From contig JAGTTD010000011.1 of the NCBI GenBank assembly GCA_018398585.1, positions 5,951,001 to 6,015,000 of the forward strand: 64,000 nucleotides of DNA. The letters are read 5' to 3'. Numbering within the stretch: position 1 is the stretch's first letter; each line of letters begins with the position of its first letter. The notes beneath the pieces are model-generated. The model ran no database searches. It saw only the letters and a program-made list of their open reading frames with translations, and was not told the DNA's origin. This document shows positions 37,116 to 49,443 of the stretch, piece by piece. The DNA comes from Simmondsia chinensis. Lineage: Eukaryota > Streptophyta > Magnoliopsida > Caryophyllales > Simmondsiaceae. The translations under genes were made by a program, and so were the position numbers.

Positions 37116-39592
37116 AAAACGCGGCTTTAATAAACCGCATCCATAAACCGCGTATAACATTGGTATAAACCGCGTTTTTATAACCCGGTTATATTAATAA
37201 AAACGCGTCACGACAACGAGGTTACATAAGAAAAACCGCGTCACAAAGACGCGTTTTATAAAGAAATAACCGCGTTATGAAGACACGGTTTACCAATGTT
37301 ATGACAGCGTCTTCAGGACCCGGTGGTTTAACTAAAAAATTCCGGCCCATTCATTCACGCGTCCTCTCCCCGCTGCTCTCACCGTCTCTCTGCCTCTTTC
37401 TCGTTAATCCCCCACCAGTCACGTCGTTCGCCTCCTCTATTCTTTTGCTTATACACTAGTGATCTTTCAAGTACTATTATTGGAGTTATTTAACCTCCAC
37501 TTATGATGTTGGAGCTTACCATTATAGGATCAATATGATAATCATCACAAATTGCGGCATAATAAGAACTATAAGTGAACAAAAAAGTGAAGAATTGCAG
37601 CATATTGGTAGTACAAGTGAAAAAAAGGGGATTTTGGATTCCTGGCATTAAACCGTGTTTTATAAGCGCGGTTCATAGGTAAACCGCGTTTAGTAGACGC
37701 GGTTCATTGGTGAACCGCGTTTAGCAGACGCGGTTTATATTGAAGTGAACCGCGTTCACTAAACGCGGTTTATTCTGAAATAAACCAAATTTTGTTGATC
37801 CGATTTTATTGAAATTTAAACGCGTTTTGTAAATGCGGTTCAACTGTAGATTTGGAAATTTTTTTTTTCAGCGTTATTTTTTAAATTTTTTTATTTTTTA
37901 GCATTATTTTGGGAACCGTCTCACTTTTACCCACCCCCCTGCTTTCTCCTTCTTCACGTCGCGCTCACCATCTCCCGCTCTCGTCCCCCATCTCGCTTCC
38001 CGCTCTCGTCCCTGCCGCAACTCTCTCGTTCCAGCCGTAACTCTCTCGCCCCTGCCCCTTGTCTCTTCCCACTCCGCTGACGCTCGGACTCGAAAATCCG
38101 TCCCCCCTCGACTCTGAATCCGGACCTCAGGTAGTGGATTGTGGAATGATTTGAGAGTTTTAGCATAGCGTAATTTAGTATCTGCTTTATTTTAGTTTTT
38201 ACACATATTTTGTTTAGAACATGTGAAATTTTGGAGAAAGTGGAATCATTTGAAAGTTTGGGTAGTATGTAATTTGGAATATGTTTTATTTCTTGCGTGA
38301 AAATTTTTAATTTTTGTAGTATGACTTTTTAAAGGTTTTTGGATGGGTAGTTTTTTTGGCATACCAGGTTTTGAGATTGATATTCTTAAGAGGGGTCTTT
38401 AACAAATTGGGAGCCTCAAGCAACTGCTTTTATTGCTTGGAGACTAGGCCTAGTTGTAGGGTTGCGTCTTGCAAATTGCTTTCACTTGATTTGGAAGTAG
38501 ATTTATGGAAATAATGTTGATCTGAGCCTTTGTAGCATTTTCTGTTCTCCAAGATGTCATAGTGTGATTGTCAATGGCTGAAATTTGTGCAATTAGTGTG
38601 CTGTTTAGCGGAGATGTGAGTCTGATTAGGGGAGGTTTACAACGGGGCAAAGTCGAAAATACACAGTGCCTAGCATGAGTCGATGTTACCAATTCAGTTG
38701 TGATTTACTTTAGGAAGTGGAGTACTTTGAACCAAGTGAGGAGATACTATAAGCAAGCTATTGTGTTGGATTTCTTGGACCTTATCTTTGTCTTAAGCTT
38801 GAGCTTCATTTATCAGTTTATGTTCAACTTTGACATGGATTTGGAGTGGTCATTTGGATTGTGATATTGAATTCATGCCTTAGAATGCTAATCTCATATA
38901 TGTTTGAAATTAACTCGTTGGCTCTTAATTAGCTAACGCGGATTTACCCCCTCTGGTGTGCTTATGTGCGTATGCTTATGTGTGTATGGATGTGGTCTAT
39001 TTGCTTTATTATGTGCCGTGAATGTGTCTTTGACATGACTTAACCCTTTTCAAGATGCCTTGCTTGCAGGACGGCAAGATCTTCAGGTTGGGGGTACTTG
39101 GAAACAGCCTCTCTTTCACTCGGAAGGGGTAAGGCTGCATACATCCACCCTCCCGAACTTGCTTTTGCGCGAGCCCGTAAGGCACTGGGATGTTGCTGTT
39201 GTTGTTGTTATTCTTAATTGTGCTTTTCTATTTTCAATTTTTATTCTTGTTTTTGGCATGTGTTCAAATAATCTAAAACCCAAGACGATAAATGCATCAA
39301 AATTGAGGGTTACGATTTAAATCAAGGTGTAAATTATTCGACTCTGCTTAAATCCTTCTTTTTTACTGGATTTCAAGCTTCAAATCTTGGAGACACTCTT
39401 TTAAAAAAAAAAAAAAGAATAAGAAGAAGAAACGGAGGGACACTCTGTTGAAAAAAAAAAAAAAAATATTGGGAGACACCATTAAAGTTGTCAATCAAAT
39501 GGCTAGTTGCATGTTACTCTTTTACTCCACGTCTTTTTGTTGATTTATCCGAATTTTTAAGATGAAGATTTTTTGTACATAATTTAGCATAC
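37116..39592 (+). repeat. Array unit 10
   Basis: 2,477 bp. MULE right end at 37,922. Partner of unit 5 in the block duplication. A small deletion at about 37,322-37,330 removes part of the ggtttactaggttt step. Confidence 0.93.
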
Positions 39593-42060
39593 AAAACGCG
39601 GCTTTCATAAACCGCATCCATAAACCGCGTATAACATTAGTATAAACCGCGTTTTAATAACGCAGTTATATTAATAAAACAGTGTCAGGACAACGTGGTT
39701 ATATAAGTAAAACCGTGTCACAAAGACGCGTTTTATTAAAGAAAAAACAGCGTTATGAAGACGCGGTTTACCATTGTTATAACCGCGTCTTTAGGACCCG
39801 GTTTACTAGGTTTATCTAAAAAATCCCGGCCCATTCATTCACGCGTGCTCTCTCCGCTGCTCTCACCGTCTCTCTGCCTCTTTCTCGTTAACCCACCACC
39901 AGTCACGTCGTTCGCCTCCTCCTTTCTTTTGCGTATACACTAGAGATCTTTCAAGTACTATTATTGGAGTTATTTGACCTCCATTTATGATGTTGGAACT
40001 TACCATTATGGGATCAATATGATAATCATCACAAATTGCGGCATAATAAAAACTATAAGCGAACAAAAAAAGTGAAGAAATATAATGGTAAGTATAAGTG
40101 AAATAAAAGGGGATTTTGGATTCCTGGCATTAAACCGTGTTTTATAAACGCGGTTCATGGGTAAACCGCGTTTAGTAGATGCGGTTCATTGGTAAACCGC
40201 GTTTAGTAGACGCGGTTTATATTGAAGTGAACCGCGTTTACTAAACGCGGTTTATTCTGAAATAAACCGAATTTTTTTGATCTGATTTTATTGAAATTTA
40301 AACACGTTTTGTAAAAGCGGTTCAACAGTAGTTTTGGAAATATTTTTTTTCCAGTGTTACTTTTTTATTTTTTAGCATTATTTTTGGAACCGACTCACTT
40401 TTACCCATCCCCCTGCTTTTCCCTTCTTCACATCATGCTCACCATCTCCCGCTCTTGTCCCCCATCTCGTTTCCCGCTCTCGTCCCAGCCGCAACTCCCT
40501 CGTTCCAACCGTAACTCTCTCGTCCCAGCCCCTCGTCTCTTCCCACTCCGCTGACGCTCGGACTCGAAAATTCGTCGCCCCTCGACTCTGAATCCGGACC
40601 TCAGGTAGTAGATTGTGGAATGATTTGAGAGTCTTAGCATATCGTAATTTAGTATCTGCTTTATTTTAGTTTGTACACATATTTTGTTTAGAACATGTGA
40701 AATTTTGGAGAAAGTGGAATGATTTGAAAGTTTGGGTAACATGTAATTTGGTATATGTTTTATTTCTTGTGTGAAATTTTTTAATTTTTTTAGTTTAACT
40801 TTTTCAAGGTTTTTGGATGGGTAGGTTTTTTGGCGTACTAGGTTTTGAGATTGATATTCTTAAGGGGGGTCTTTTACAAATTGGGAGCCTCAAGCATCTG
40901 CTTTTATTGCTTGGAGACTAGGCCTGGTTGTAGGGTTGCATCTTGCAAATTGCTTTCATTTGATTTGGAAGTAGATTTATGGAAATAATGTTGATCTGAG
41001 CCTTTATAGCATTTTCTGTTCTCCATGATGTCATAGTGTGATTGTCAATGGCTGAAATTTGTGCAATTAGTGTACTGTTTAGCGGAGATGTGAGTCTGAT
41101 TAGGGGAGGTTTACAACGAGGCAAAGTCGAAAATACACAGTGCCTAGCATGAGTCGATGTTACCAATTCAGTTGTGATTTACTTTTGGAAGTGGAGTACT
41201 TTGAACCAAGTGAGGAGATACTATAAGCAAGCTATTGTGCTGGATTTCTGGGACCTTATCTTTGTCTTAAGCTTGAGCTTCATTTATCAGTTGATGTTCA
41301 ACTTTGACATGGATTTGGAGTGGTCATTTGGATTGTGATATTGAATTCATGCCTTAGAATGCTAATCTCATATATGTTTGAAATTAACTCGTTGGCTCTT
41401 AACTAGCAAACGCGGATTTCCCCCCTGTGGTGTGCTTATATGTGTATGCTTATGTGTGTATGGATGTGGTCTATTTGCCTTATTATGTGCCGTGAATGTG
41501 TCTTTGACATGACCTAACCCTTTTCAAGATGCCTTGCTTGCAGGACGGCAAGATCTTCAGGTTGGGGGTCCGTGGAAACAGCCTCTCATCCACTCGGAAG
41601 GGGTAAGGCTGCGTACATCCACCCTCCCGAGCTTGCTTTTGCGGGAGCCCGTAAGGCACTGGGATGTTGTTGTTGTTGTTGTTATTCTTATTTGTGCTTT
41701 TCTATTTTCCATTTTTGTTCTTGTTTTTGGCATCTGTTCTAATAATCTAAAACCCAAGATGATAAATGCATCAAAATTGAGGGTTACGATTTCAATCAAG
41801 GTGTAAATTATTCGACTCTACTTAAATCCTTCATTTTTACTGGATTTCAAGCTTCAAATCTGGGAGACACTCTTTAAAAAAAAAAAAAAGAAGAAGAAGA
41901 AACGGGGGGACACTCTGTTGAAAAAAAAAAAAAAAATTGGCAAACACCATTAAAGTTGTCAATCAAATGGCTTGTTGCATGTTACTCTTTTACGCCACGT
42001 CTTTTTGTTGATTTATCCGCATTTTTAAGATAAAGATTTTTTGCACATAATTTAGCATAC
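39593..42060 (+). repeat. Array unit 11
   Basis: 2,468 bp. MULE right end at 40,396. Partner of unit 6, except that about 40,734-41,030 matches unit 9 (gggtaacatgtaatttgg, ggtaggttttttggcgtact, aggcctggttg). Confidence 0.93.
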
Positions 42061-44519
42061 AAAACGCGGCTTTAATAAACCGCGTATAACATTGGTATAA
42101 ACCGCGTTTTAATAACGGGGTTATATTAATAAAACCACGTCACGACAACGCGGTTATATAAGTAAAACCGCGTCACAAAGACGTGTCTTATTAAAGAAAA
42201 AACCGCGTTATGAAGACGCTATTACCATTGTTATAAGCGCGTCTGTAAGACCCGGTTTACTAGGTTTATCTAAAAAATTTCGGCCCATTCATTCTCGCGT
42301 GCTCTCTCGGCCGCTCTCACCGTCTCTCTTCCTCTTTCTCGTTAACCCACCACCAGTCACGTCGTTCGCCTCCTCCTTTCTTTTGCTTATACACTAGAGA
42401 TCTTTCAAGTGCTATTATTGGAGTTATTTGACCTCCACTTATGATGTTCGAGCTTACCATTATGGGATCAATATGATAATCATCCCAAATTGCGGCATAA
42501 TAAAAACTATAAGCGACCAAAAAAGTGAGGAATTGCGGCATAATGGTAAGTATAAGTGAAAAAAGGGGATTTTGGATTCCTGGCGTTAAACCGTATTTTA
42601 TAAACGCGGTTCATGGGTAAAACACGTTTAATAGACGCCGTTTATTGCTAAACCGCGTTTAGAAGACGCGGTTTACGTTGAAGTGAACCGCGTTTACTAA
42701 ATGCTGTTTATTCTGAAATAAACCGAATTTTTTTGATCCGATTTTATTAAATTTAAACGCGTTTTGTAAACTCGGTTCAACAGTAGTTTTGGAAATATTT
42801 TTTTTTCAGCGATATTTTTTTAATATTTTTATTTTTTAGCATTATTTTTGGAACCGACTCACTTTTACCCACCCCCCTGCTTTCCCCTTCTTCACGTCAC
42901 GCTCACCATCTCCCGCTCTCGTCCCCCATCTCGCTTCCCGCTCTCGTCCAAGCCGCACTACTCTCGTTCCAGCCGTAACTCTCTCGTCCCAGCCCCTTGT
43001 CTCTTCCCACTCCGGTGACGCTCGGACTCGATAATCCGTCCCCGCTTGACTCTGAATCCGGACCTCAGGTAGTAGATTGTGGAATGATTTGAGAGTTTTA
43101 GTATAGCACAATTTAGTATCTGCTTTATTTTAGTTTTTACACATATTTTGTTTAGAACATGTGAAATTTTGGAGAAAGTGGAATGATTTGAAAGTTTGGG
43201 TAGTATGTAATTTGGTATATGTTTTATTTCTTGTGTGAAATGTGTTAATTTTTTTAGTATGACTTTTTCAAGGTTTTTGGATGGGTAGTTTTTTTGGCAT
43301 ACCAGGTTTTGAGATTGATATTCTTAAGAAGGGTCTTTAACAAATTGGGAGCCTCAAGCAACTGCTTTTATTGCTTGGAGACTAGGCCTAGTTGTAGGGT
43401 TGCATCTTGCAAATTGCTTTCATTTGATTTGGAAGTAGATTTATGGAAATAATGTTGATCGAAGCCTTTATAGCTTTTTCTGTTCTCCAAGATGTCATAG
43501 TGTGATTGTCAATGGCTGAAATTTGTGCAATAAGTGTACTGTTTAACAGAGATGTGAGTCTGATTCGGGGAGGTTTACAACGGGGCAAAGTCGAAAATAC
43601 ACAGTGCTTAGCTTGAGTCGATGTTACCAATTCAGTTGTGATTTACTTTTGGAAGTGGAGTACTTTGAACCAAGTGAGGAGATACTATAAGCAAGCTATT
43701 GTGCTGGATTTCTGGGACCTTAGCTTTGTCGTAAGATTAAGCTTCATTTATCAGTTGATGTTCAACTTTGACATGGATTTGGAGTGGTAATTTGGATTGT
43801 GATATTGAATTCATGCCTTAGAATGCTAATCTCATATATGTTTGAAATTAACTCGCTGGCTCTTAACTAGCTAACGCGGATTTACCCCCTGTGGTGTGCT
43901 TATGTGCGTATGCTTATGTGTGGATGGATGTGGTCTATTTGCCTTATTATGTGCCGTGAATGTGTCTTTGACATGACCTAACCCTTTTCGAGATGCCTTA
44001 CTTGCAGGACGGCAAGATTTTCAGTTTGGGATCCTTGGAAACAGCCTCTCTTCCACTCGGAAGGGTAAGGCTGTGTACATCCACCCTCCCGAACTTGCTT
44101 TTGCGGGAGCCCGTAAGGCACTGGGATGTTGTTGTTGTGTTTGTTATTCTTATTTGTGCTTTCCTATTTTTAATTTTTATTCTTGTTTTTGGCATTTGTT
44201 CAAATAATCTAAAACCCAAGATGATAAACGCATCAAAATTGAGGGTTACGATTTCAATCAAGGTGTAAATTATTCGACTCTACTTAAATCCTTCATTTTT
44301 ACTGGATTTTCAGCTTCAAATCTGGGAGACACTCTTTAAAAAAACAAAAAAAGAAGAAGAAGAAACGGGGGGACACTCTATTGAAAAAAAAAAAATTGGG
44401 AGACACCATTAAAGTTGTCAATCAAATGGCTTGTTGCATGTTACTCTTTTACTCCACGTCTTTTTGTTGATTTATCCGCATTTTTAAGATAAAGATTTTC
44501 TGTACATAATGTAGCAAAC
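42061..44519 (+). repeat. Array unit 12
   Basis: 2,459 bp. MULE right end at 42,860. The first half matches unit 7 and the second half unit 8. Lacks the tccataaaccgcg step, as in unit 2. Confidence 0.93.
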
Positions 44520-46963
44520 AAAACGCGGCTTTAATAAACCGCATCCATCAACCGCGTATAACGCTGTTATATTAATAAAACCGCGTCACGACAACGCGGT
44601 TATATGAGTAAAACCGCGTCACAAAGACGTGTTTTATTAAAGAAAAAACCGCGTTATGAAGACGCGGTTTACCATTGTTATAGCCGAGTCTTTAGGACCC
44701 GATTTACTAGGTTTATCTAAAAAATTCAGGCCCATTCATTCACGCGTGCTCTCTCCACTGCTCTCACCGTCTCTCTGCCTCTTTCTCGTTAGCCCACCAC
44801 CAGTCACGTCGTTCGCCTCCCCCTTTCTTTGGCTTATGCACTAGAGATCTTTCAAATACTATTATTGGAGTTATTTGACCTCCACTTATGATGTTAGAGC
44901 CTACAATTATGGGATCAATATAATAATCATCACAAATTGCGGCATAATAAAAACTATAAGCGAACAAAAAAGTGATGAATTGCGGCATAATGGTAAGTAT
45001 AAGTGAAAAAAAAGGGGATTTTGGATTCCTGGCGTTAAACCATGTTTTATAAACGCGGTTCATGGGTAAACTGCGTTTAGTAGACGCGGTTCATTAGTAA
45101 ACCGCGTTTAGGAGACGCGGTTTATATTGAAGTGAACCACGTTTATTAAATGCAGTTTATTCTGAAATAAACTAAATTTTTTTGAACTGGTTTTATTGAA
45201 ATTTAACCGCGTTTTGTAAACGCGGTTCATCGGTAGATTTGGAAATTTTTTTTTTTCAGCGTAATTTTTTTAATTTTTTTAATTTTTAGCATTATTTTGG
45301 GAACCGACTCACTTTTACCCACCCCCCTGCTTTCCCCTTTTCACGTCATGCTCACTATCTCCCGCCCTCGTCCCCCATCTCGCTTCCCGCTCTCGTCCCA
45401 GCTGTAACTCTCTCGTTCCAGCCGTAACTCTCTCGTCCCAGCCCCTTGTCTCTTCCCACTCCGCTGACGCTCGGACTCAAAAATCCGCCCCCCCTCGACT
45501 CTGAATCCGGGCCTTAGGTAGTAGATTGTGGAATGATTTGAGAGTTTTAGCATAGCGAAATTTAGTATCTGCTTCATTTTAGTTTTTACACATATTTTGT
45601 TTAGAACATGTGAAATTTTGGAGAAAGTGGAATGATTTGAAAGTTTGGGTTGTATGTAATTTGGTATATGTTTAATTCTTGCGTGAAATTTTTTAATTTT
45701 TTTAGTATGAGTTTTTCAAGGTTTTTGGATGGGTAGTTTTTTTGGCATACCAGGTTTTGAGATTGATATTCTTAAGAGGGGTCTTTAACAAATTGGGAGC
45801 CTCAAGCAACTGCTTTTATTGCTTGGAGACTAGGCCTAGTTGTAGGGTTGCATCTTGCGAATTGCTTTCATTTGATTTGGAAGTAGATTTATGGAAATAA
45901 TGTTGATCTGAGCCTTAATAGCATTTTCTGTTCTCCATGATGTCATAGTGTGATTGTCAACGGCTGAAATTTGTGCAATTAGTGTACTGTTTAGCAGAGA
46001 TGTGAGTCTGGTTAGGGGAGGTTTACAACGGGGCAAAGTCGAAAATACACAGTGCCTAGCATGAGTCGATGTTACCAATTCAGTTGTGATTTACTTTTGG
46101 AAGTGGAGTACTTTGAACCAAGTGAGGAGATACTATAAGCAAGCTATTGTGCTGGATTTCTTGGACCTTGCCTTTGTCTTAAGCTTGAGCTTCATTTATC
46201 AGTTGATATTCAACTTTGACATGGATTTGGAGTGGTCATTTGGATTGTGATATTGAATTCATGCCTTAGAATGCTAATCTCATATATGTTTGAAATTAAC
46301 TCGTTGGCTCTTAACTAGCTCACGCGGATTTACCCCCTGTGGTGTGCTTATGTGCGTATGCTTATGTGTGTATGGATGTGGTCTATTTGCATTATTATGT
46401 GCCGTGAATGTGTCTTTGACATGACCTAACCCTTTTCAAGACGCCTTGCTTGCAGGACGGCAAGATCTTCAGGCTGGGGGTCCTTGGAAACAGCCTCTCT
46501 TCCACTCGGAAGGGGTAAGGCTGCGTACATCCACCCTCCCGGACTTGCTTTTGCGGTAGCCCATAAGGCACTGGGATGTTGTTATTCTTATTTGTGCTTT
46601 TCTATTTTCAATTGTTATTCTTGTTTTTGGCATCTGTTCAAATAATCTAAAACCCAAGATGATAAATGTATCAAAATTGAGGGTTACGACTTCAATCAAG
46701 GTGTAAAGTATTCGACTCTACTTAAATCCTTCACTTTTACTGGATTTCAAGCTTCAAATCTGGGAGACACGATTTAAAAAAAAAAAAAAAAGGAAGAAGA
46801 AGAAACGGGGGGACACTCTGTTGAAGAAAAAAAAAATAATTTGGGAGACACCATTAAAGTTGTCAATCAAATGGCTTGTTGCATGTTACTTTTTTACTCC
46901 ACGTCTTTTTGTTGATTTATCCGCATTTTTAAGATGAAAATTTTTTGTACATAATTTAGCATA
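44520..46963 (+). repeat. Array unit 13
   Basis: 2,444 bp. MULE right end at 45,310. It shares its first 45 or so bases with unit 9 (gcatccatcaaccgcg), then has lost one hairpin step of the left block. Confidence 0.93.
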
Positions 46964-47780
46964 AAAAATGCGGCTTTAATAAACCGCGTCCATAAACTGC
47001 GTATAACATTGGTATAAACCGCGTTTTAATAACGCGGTTATATTAATAAAACTGCGTCACGACAACGCGGTTATATAAGTAAAACCGCGTCACAAAGACG
47101 TGTTTTATTAAAGAAAAAACCGCGTTATGAAGACGCGGTTTACCATTGTTATAACCGCATCTTTAGGACCCGGTTTACTAGGTTTATCTAAAAAATCCCG
47201 GCCCATTCATTCACGCGTGCTCTCTCCGCTGCTCTCACCGTCTCTCTGCCTCTTACTCGTTAACCAACCACCAGTCACGTCGTTCGCTTCCTCCTTTCTT
47301 TTGCTTATACACTAGAGATCTTTCAAGTACTATTATTAGAGTTATTTGACCTCCACTTATGATGTTCGAGCTTACCATTATGGGATCAATATGATAATCA
47401 TCATAAATTGCGGCATAATAAAAACTATAAGCAAACAAAAAAGTGAAGAATTGCGGCATAATGGTAAGTATAAGTGAAAAAAAAGGGGATTTTGGATTCC
47501 TGGCATTAAACCGTGTTTTATAAACGCGGTTCATGGGTAAACCGCGTTTAGTAGACGCGGTTCATTGGTAAACCGTGTTTAGTAGACACGGTTTATATTG
47601 AAGTGAACCGCGTTTACTAAACGCAGTTTATTCTGAAATAAACCGAATTTTTTTGATCCAATTTTATTGAAATTTAAACGCTTTTTGTAAACACGGTTCA
47701 ACAGTGGATTTGAAAATTTTTTTTTTCAGCGTTATTTTTTTTATTTTTTTATTTTTTAGCATTATTTTGGGAACTGACTC
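46964..47780 (+). mobile_element. MULE-derived block of reference unit 14
   Basis: This is a non-autonomous MULE lacking its outermost left 94 bp. It has a left cluster of AACCGCGT/ACGCGGTT hairpins (46,970-47,180), a CT-rich then AT-rich core (47,200-47,500), a right cluster of similar hairpins (47,505-47,640), and the terminal inverted repeat (47,675-47,780). No transposase is encoded. The CT-rich core (cattcattcacgcgtgctct...) resembles a plant leader and may be captured host sequence, as in Pack-MULEs; that is inference. Equivalent blocks occur in all 14 units. Confidence 0.8.
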
Positions 47781-47789
47781 ACTTTTACC

Positions 47790-47988
47790 CACCCCCCTGC
47801 TTTCCCATACTTCACGTCACGCTCACCATCTCCCGCTCTCGTCCCCCATCTCGCTTCCCGCTCTCATCCCAGCCGCAACTCTCTCGTTCCAGCCATAACT
47901 CTCTCGTCCCAGCCCCTTGTCTCTTCCCACTCCGCTGAGGCTCGGACTCGAAAATTCGTCCCCCCTCGACTCTGAATCCGGACCTCAG
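47790..47988 (+). other. CT-rich leader/exon-1-like segment (reference unit)
   Basis: About 200 bp immediately right of the MULE target duplication. It is dominated by CTCTCGTCCC-type words and ends gaatccggacctcag/gtagtag, a good match to an exon-AG/GT donor. CT-rich leaders of this kind are common at plant transcription starts. It contains no ATG-started frame of note on the plus strand. I infer that it was the first, non-coding exon of a host gene whose 5' end was amplified. Confidence 0.5.
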
Positions 47989-48927
47989 GTAGTAGATTGT
48001 GGAATGATTTGAGGGTTTTAGCATAGCGTAATTTAGTATCTGCTTTATTTTAGTTTTCACACATATTTTTTTTAGAACATGTGAAATTTTGGAGAAAGTG
48101 GAATGATTTGAAAGTTTGGGTAGTATGTAATTTGGTATATGTTTTATTTCTTGTGTGAAATTTTTTAATTTTTTTAGTATGACTTTTTCAAGGTTTTTGG
48201 ATGGGTAGTTTTTTTGGCATACCAGGTTTTGAGATTGATATTCTTAAGAGGGGTCTTTAACAAATTGGGAGCCTCAAGCAACTGCTTTTATTGCTTGGAG
48301 ACTAGGCCTAGTTGTAGGGTTGCATCTTGCAAATTGCTTTCACTTGATTTGGAAGTAGATTTATGGAAATTATGTTGATCTGAGCCTTTATAGCATTTTC
48401 TGTTCTCCAAGATGTCATAGTGTGATTGTCAATGGCTGAAATTTGTGCAATTAGTGTACTGTTTAGCGGAGATGTGAGTCTGATTAGGGGAGGTTTACAA
48501 CGGGGCAAAGTCGAAAATACACAGTGCCTAGCATGAGTCGATGTTACCAATTCAGTTGTGATTTACTTTTGGAAGTGGAGTACTTTGAACCAAGTGAGGA
48601 GATACTATAAGCAAGCTATTGTGCTGGATTTCTTGGACCTTATCTTTGTCTTAAGCTTGAGCTTCATTTATCAGTTGATGTTCAACTTTGACATGGATTT
48701 GGAGTGGTCATTTGGATTGTGATATTGAATTCATGCCTTAGAATGCTAATCTCATATATGTTTGAAATTAACTCGTTGGCTCTTAACTAGCTCACGCGGA
48801 TTTACCCCCTGTGGTGTGCTTATGTGCGTATGCTTATGTGTGTATGGATGTGGTCTATTTGCCTTATTATGTGCCGTGAATGTGTCTTTGACATGACCTA
48901 ACCCTTTTCAAGATGCCTTGCTTGCAG
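47989..48927 (+). other. Intron-like segment (reference unit)
   Basis: T-rich sequence from gtagtagattg to the acceptor-like ccttgcttgcag at 48,916-48,927. The following 17 bases, gacggcaagatcttcag, are bounded by another GT and could be a micro-exon, but this may be chance. The segment is the best-conserved part of the unit among copies. A frame of about 80 codons on the minus strand is open in most copies but starts with TTG. Confidence 0.4.
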
Positions 48928-48950
48928 GACGGCAAGATCTTCAGGTTGGG

Positions 48951-49068
48951 GGTCCTTGGAAACAGCCTCTCTTCCACTCGGAAGGGGTAAGGCTGCGTAC
49001 ATCCACCCCTCCGAACTTGCTTTTGCGGGAGCCCGTAAGGCACTGGGATGTTATTGTTGTTGTTGTTA
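48951..49068 (+). mobile_element. Angio-domain SINE 3' region (reference unit)
   Basis: ggtccttggaaacagcctct, ggggtaaggctgcgtacatc, gcgggagcccgtaaggcact and gggatgtt, then TTG repeats. This is the conserved 3' domain of plant SINEs of the TS/Angio type. No promoter head is seen upstream, so the copy is 5'-truncated. It predates the array, since every complete unit carries it at the same place. Confidence 0.78.
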
Positions 49069-49443
49069 TTCTTATTTGTGCTTTTCTATTTTCAATTTTT
49101 ATTCTTGTTTTTGGCATCTGTTCAAATAATCTAAAACCCAAGATGATAAATGCATCAAAATTGAGGGTTACGATTTCAATCAAGGTTTAAATTATTCGAC
49201 TCTACTTAAATCCTTCATTTTTACTGGATTTCAAGCTTCAAATCTGGGAGACACTCTTTAAAAAAAAAAAGAAGAAGAAGAAGAAACGGGGGGACACTCT
49301 GTTGAAAAAAAAAAAAAATTTGGGGGACACCATTAAAGTTGTTCATCAAATGGCTTGTTGCATGTTACTCTTTTACTCCACGTCTTTTTGTTGATTTATC
49401 TGCATTTTTAAGATAAAGATTTTTTGTACATAATTTAGCATAC
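49069..49443 (+). other. Unit tail: A-rich stretch and AT-rich end
   Basis: Non-coding. It includes gggagacactcttt, then poly(A) and GAA repeats, then ggggggacactctgttg and another poly(A): two related half-repeats (gagacactctt / ggacactctgt) about 35 bp apart. It ends atttagcatac. Confidence 0.5.

Larger units (their letters stand above)
15090..49443 (+). repeat. 34-kb direct tandem array, unit about 2.45 kb
   Basis: Fourteen head-to-tail units plus one heavily deleted unit, each starting acaaaacgcggctttaata and ending catttttaagataaagat...atttagcatac. Full units are 2,423-2,501 bp. Each holds, in order: a MULE-derived block rich in AACCGCGT/ACGCGGTT hairpins (about 0.8 kb); the target duplication acttttacc; a CT-rich leader of about 200 bp ending cctcag/gtagtag; about 0.94 kb of intron-like sequence; an Angio-domain SINE 3' region with TTG repeats; and an A-rich stretch. 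Copies are highly similar but not identical, and indels concentrate in homopolymers and hairpin modules. No long coding frame exists. Confidence 0.97.
46964..49443 (+). repeat. Array unit 14 (last unit)
   Basis: 2,480 bp. MULE right end at 47,780. It ends ...atttagcatac at 49,443 and then runs straight into unique sequence (ttcgtttattcc), so its right edge is the original, unamplified junction. It is used below as the reference for internal parts. Confidence 0.93.

Noticed and set aside
48928..48944. 17-base micro-exon gacggcaagatcttcag between AG and GT in each unit
   Set aside because: Flanking signals fit, but such short matches arise by chance and no protein family is recognised; mentioned only as a possibility.
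15090..49443. CRISPR-like or centromeric satellite reading of the array
   Set aside because: The repeats are 2.45 kb with transposon and leader content in a plant context, with no short repeat-spacer pattern. The unit is too long and complex for a usual centromeric satellite.
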